64,000 nt of DNA from Diatrype stigma (Eukaryota; Ascomycota; Sordariomycetes; Xylariales; Diatrypaceae): positions 496,001 to 560,000 of the forward strand of contig JAKJXP020000005.1 in the NCBI GenBank assembly GCA_022225965.2. Direction: 5' to 3'. Positions 61,540 through 64,000 of the stretch are shown here, piece after piece (position 1 is the stretch's first letter; each line of letters starts with the position of its first letter). The notes under the pieces were generated by a model that saw only the letters and a program-made list of their open reading frames with translations, was not told the DNA's origin and did no database searches. A program made the translations under genes and the position numbers.

Positions 61540-62931
61540 TAAACGTTTATATTATAATCGTAAAGCCTTTAATAGGTTTATATAGGCTTATATAATTCCC
61601 GAGCCTTTTATAAGTTTTTGTAATATCTTATAAGAAATTCGTATAATTTTATATAATTACGAAAGATTTTATTTAATTCATTCGGCGCTTTTTAGCGGAC
61701 GAAGAACCGTTATTAAAACCTTAGCGGCGGTTTTGTTTTTGGGTAATTTAATTCTTAATTTGTTTTAGCTTTTTATTGGTAACGTTATTAAGTTGCTTAA
61801 TAATAATTCGGGGCTAAATATGCGGATTAATGTTTTTTTATTTATAATAGCCGGTATTAATTTATATAAGTTTATATATTCCTATAAAAGGCTATAAGAA
61901 AACGTATTAAGCTTTAAATCGACGTAGTACTTATGGCTCTTTTGGAAATTATAACCAACGGCCGACGACTTGTATTAGCAATAAAAATAGGCCTTATTAA
62001 AGATAGCCGGGCCGAAAAAAACGTATTTCTTAAATAGGCCGTTATTACGGTTATTTGTATTAATTAATATAGGGTTATATAGGGTTATATAAATTTATAT
62101 AGGTTTATAAGATATTTATTTTTGTAATTATTATATATATAGCCATTAATAACTTTTAAGAAAAAATAAACGCCGATTACGGAAACTTGTTAAATTCTTT
62201 TAATTTCGATAATTGCAATAATAAACCGTTCGTTATTGCCGTAATATTTATAAAGTATTACGAATTACTTAACGGTTTATAATACCTTATTAAAGTTTAT
62301 ATAAGCCTATATAAAGCTATAAAATGCTATAATATACCTGGTTTTTATTGGTTTAAATTTTAACGTTATGCGATTTTATATGGCGTAACTTATTTATTAA
62401 AAAGCCGGTAAATTTGCGGAAATCGTTATAAACGGACGTTATAGTAACGTTTTTAAATAAGTCCGGCAATGCTTTGTTTTCGTACGTAAAACTCTTATAA
62501 AGGTAATTTTTCATTATGCTTATACGGGCTTATATAGCTTTGTTATCGCCTTTGGAATTTCGTATTAGCTTATAAAATCCTATATTAGCCTGTATTTTTT
62601 AATATTAGTTATTTGCTTATTATTAATCCTTAGTTAATTTTATATAAGCCTATATTTTGTTTTAATTTCGTAATTTTTACGTAACGATTCTTATGAGAAA
62701 AAGAAAACGTGCGTTTTAATCGCTTTAATTCTAGGAATTAAAATATAATTTTGGTTTAATTTAAAAATGGCTATATTAAAAAATTAAGGTAATATTAATT
62801 TGGTTGGCGTTATTTATTTAAAACCGTTTTATTTGAATTGCATTTATTAAATTTGCTTATATGCATTTAATTATTATATACTTATATATAGGTATATATT
62901 TAATTTTTTAATAATGTACTTATAATAAAAT

Positions 62932-62956
62932 TTATAGGTCGAAATGTGTTTTGAAA
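62932..62956 (-). repeat. Right terminal inverted repeat of the outermost element
   Basis: Its reverse complement TTTCAAAACACATTTCGAC pairs with the left end; the inner TATAA also matches. Confidence 0.75.
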
Positions 62957-62968
62957 TAGTGATTACTG
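62957..62968 (+). repeat. 12-bp target-site duplication, right copy
   Basis: TAGTGATTACTG, identical to 31152-31163. Normal base composition resumes at once. Confidence 0.85.
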
Positions 62969-63793
62969 TGGCTACCCATAAATGCATCCCGACGTAACAT
63001 CACTTAGTTCTGATACGTAGCGTACGCGCTCTCCTTGCATGCACGCCGGCCGAGCCGAAGATATACTCTGTAGTGCCTAGAGGCCACCCTACATACCTAG
63101 GTAGTAATATTTTTCGCAACCACCAACCACTCACCACTCCCGCTTTAACGTCAGTGGCTCCTTGCTTTGGTTTTCAGGGTCTTCGGTCACTTCCGGACTG
63201 TGCCCACCCACCATCCCCCTCAAGAGACAGTTGCAAGAGGCGCTTCGTGCGAGGTGTTCTGCATTGCATATGGCACTACCAGCTTCTCGCGCAAATGGCC
63301 TTATCTCCAGCTCCATTGGTGCCTTCGGTCGAACTTCCAACTGCATGCATACTACCTAGCAGCCTAGGTACCTCCCTAAGTAACATGAACATAACCAACC
63401 AAACACCCATTTGGCCTTGATTAGTGAACGCCGAGCAAGAGCCTTGATAGCTTCCAGGAAGAGTTAAGCCTAGTATCTTCACCCTTAGGTAATAGCTGCG
63501 CAAGTGGGTTGGTTCCGTTCGCCTAGATTTTACGCTCCGTTTGCCTAGCTGTAAGTTACAGGCTATAGGTACAATACCTAATTACGCTAGACGCACAACG
63601 TACGCATGTAGGCCTAGCCCATCAGCCTACCAGCCTATCAGCCTATCAGCCCATCTACTCAAACTAACCGCGACCTAAACTGAGGGGTATTCATAGCGCC
63701 AGAAAAACTCTGTTGCGATTATATAGCAGAATATGTTTCAAACCTTCATCAAACAACCATCCACTCTCGGGATCTTCTCTCGAGAACTCGGTT
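62969..63793. other. Right flank, no gene supported
   Basis: Normal-composition sequence. Overlapping short frames occur around 63,070-63,500 on both strands, none with a recognisable motif or more than about 115 codons. A short CAGCCTAC/CAGCCTAT repeat lies near 63,620-63,650. Confidence 0.55.
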
Positions 63794-63883
63794 GGCCAGC
63801 TGGCCTAATGGTAAGGCGCTAGATTTCGGTTCACTCATCATGATACCCTCTAGAGATTGCAGGTTCGAATCCTGCGTTGGTCG
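63794..63883 (+). tRNA. tRNA-Arg (anticodon UCG) with an 18-nt intron
   Basis: The cloverleaf folds fully: acceptor GGCCAGC with GTTGGTC (two G-U pairs), D stem GCCT with AGGC, anticodon stem CTAGA with TCTAG, T arm GCAGG-TTCGAAT-CCTGC, discriminator G63883. The anticodon loop TTTCGG plus C gives anticodon TCG (reads CGA, arginine). The intron is 63830-63847, after position 37 as in nuclear tRNAs. Mature length before CCA is 72 nt. Confidence 0.92.
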
Positions 63884-63890
63884 TTTTTTT
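63884..63890 (+). terminator. Pol III terminator of the tRNA
   Basis: A run of seven T directly after the tRNA 3' end, the standard RNA polymerase III stop. Confidence 0.85.
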
Positions 63891-64000
63891 ATTCTTTTGT
63901 TATTTCTGTCCGCCAGCCGCCAGCTGCTCTTTTTGCCGCTTCGTTATGCTGGTCCATCATGCATGGTTCTGCTATTTCCATGTGCTTCCTGGCAACGGGC

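Larger units (their letters stand above)
31164..62956. mobile_element. Outermost layer: RIP-degraded DNA transposon with TIRs and 12-bp duplication
   Basis: Bounded by inverted repeats of about 25 bp and a 12-bp direct duplication. Removing the nested insertion (35,240-61,539) leaves about 5.5 kb of its own DNA (31,164-35,239 and 61,540-62,956). Its body carries a minus-strand DDE/integrase-core relic. Base use is strongly AT-biased, with few CA and TG and many TA dinucleotides while CG remains, the expected mark of CpA-directed RIP. No intact gene remains. Superfamily uncertain. Confidence 0.8.

Noticed and set aside
31164..62956. A giant Starship-type cargo element
   Set aside because: The size and direct repeats suggested it, but no tyrosine-recombinase captain relic was seen and the length is explained by three nested transposons.
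31164..62956. Centromere or mitochondrial-type AT-rich DNA
   Set aside because: The AT richness is explained by readable, RIP-mutated transposons with target duplications and frames decoded by the standard code; single-locus flanks argue against an organelle origin.
63073..63420. 115-codon plus-strand frame in the right flank
   Set aside because: No motif, overlapping frames on both strands, no start context or splice evidence.

Overview
The window is genomic DNA of a filamentous ascomycete (Pezizomycotina). The evidence is spliceosomal introns of about 50-180 bp with GT...CTRAY...AG signals, an intron-bearing tRNA-Arg, a GH71 alpha-1,3-glucanase, fungal-type ABC and MFS transporters, and a 32-kb AT-rich block with the marks of repeat-induced point mutation (RIP). 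The species cannot be fixed from sequence alone.

Left arm, about 1-31,150, normal base composition, seven genes. A two-module NRPS (145-7663, one intron) has the order A-T-C-A-MT-T-TE, the layout of peramine synthetase PerA but with a thioesterase instead of a reductase. Then come an MFS sugar porter (9994-11906, two introns) with four CreA-type sites upstream, a membrane protein with a C-terminal domain of the fungal-luciferase family (12622-14055, minus), a three-finger C2H2 protein (14963-15709, minus), a secreted GH71 glucanase with a Thr/Pro linker and cysteine-rich C-terminal modules (17075-18829, minus), a full-size ABCB multidrug transporter rebuilt from 12 exons including a probable 4-nt micro-exon (20938-26175, minus), and a stand-alone adenylation enzyme (27924-29855, minus). 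No tailoring enzyme is visible beside the NRPS, but the window opens just upstream of it.

Middle, 31,164-62,956: no intact gene. It resolves into a four-layer nest of dead transposons. (1) A DNA transposon with about 25-bp terminal inverted repeats and a 12-bp target duplication carries a DDE/integrase-core relic. (2) Inside it is a Ty3/gypsy chromovirus (35,240-61,534; 260-bp LTRs, 5-bp duplication CTATA). (3) Inside that is a second Ty3/gypsy element (39,251-56,698). (4) Inside the right-hand LTR of the second gypsy lies a roughly 10.4-kb Helitron-like insert with a Rep/PIF1-helicase relic and asymmetric 101-bp inverted repeats. The relics keep their reading frames and differ mainly by C-to-T and G-to-A changes; catalytic Asp-to-Asn and Gln/Trp-to-stop changes are visible.

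Right arm, 62,969-64,000: normal sequence resumes directly after the 12-bp duplication, and a tRNA-Arg(UCG) with an 18-nt intron lies near the edge. The genes do not form one obvious pathway. The NRPS is the candidate secondary-metabolite core gene, the ABC transporter and adenylation enzyme are possible accessory genes, and the sugar porter and glucanase are ordinary carbohydrate-use functions.
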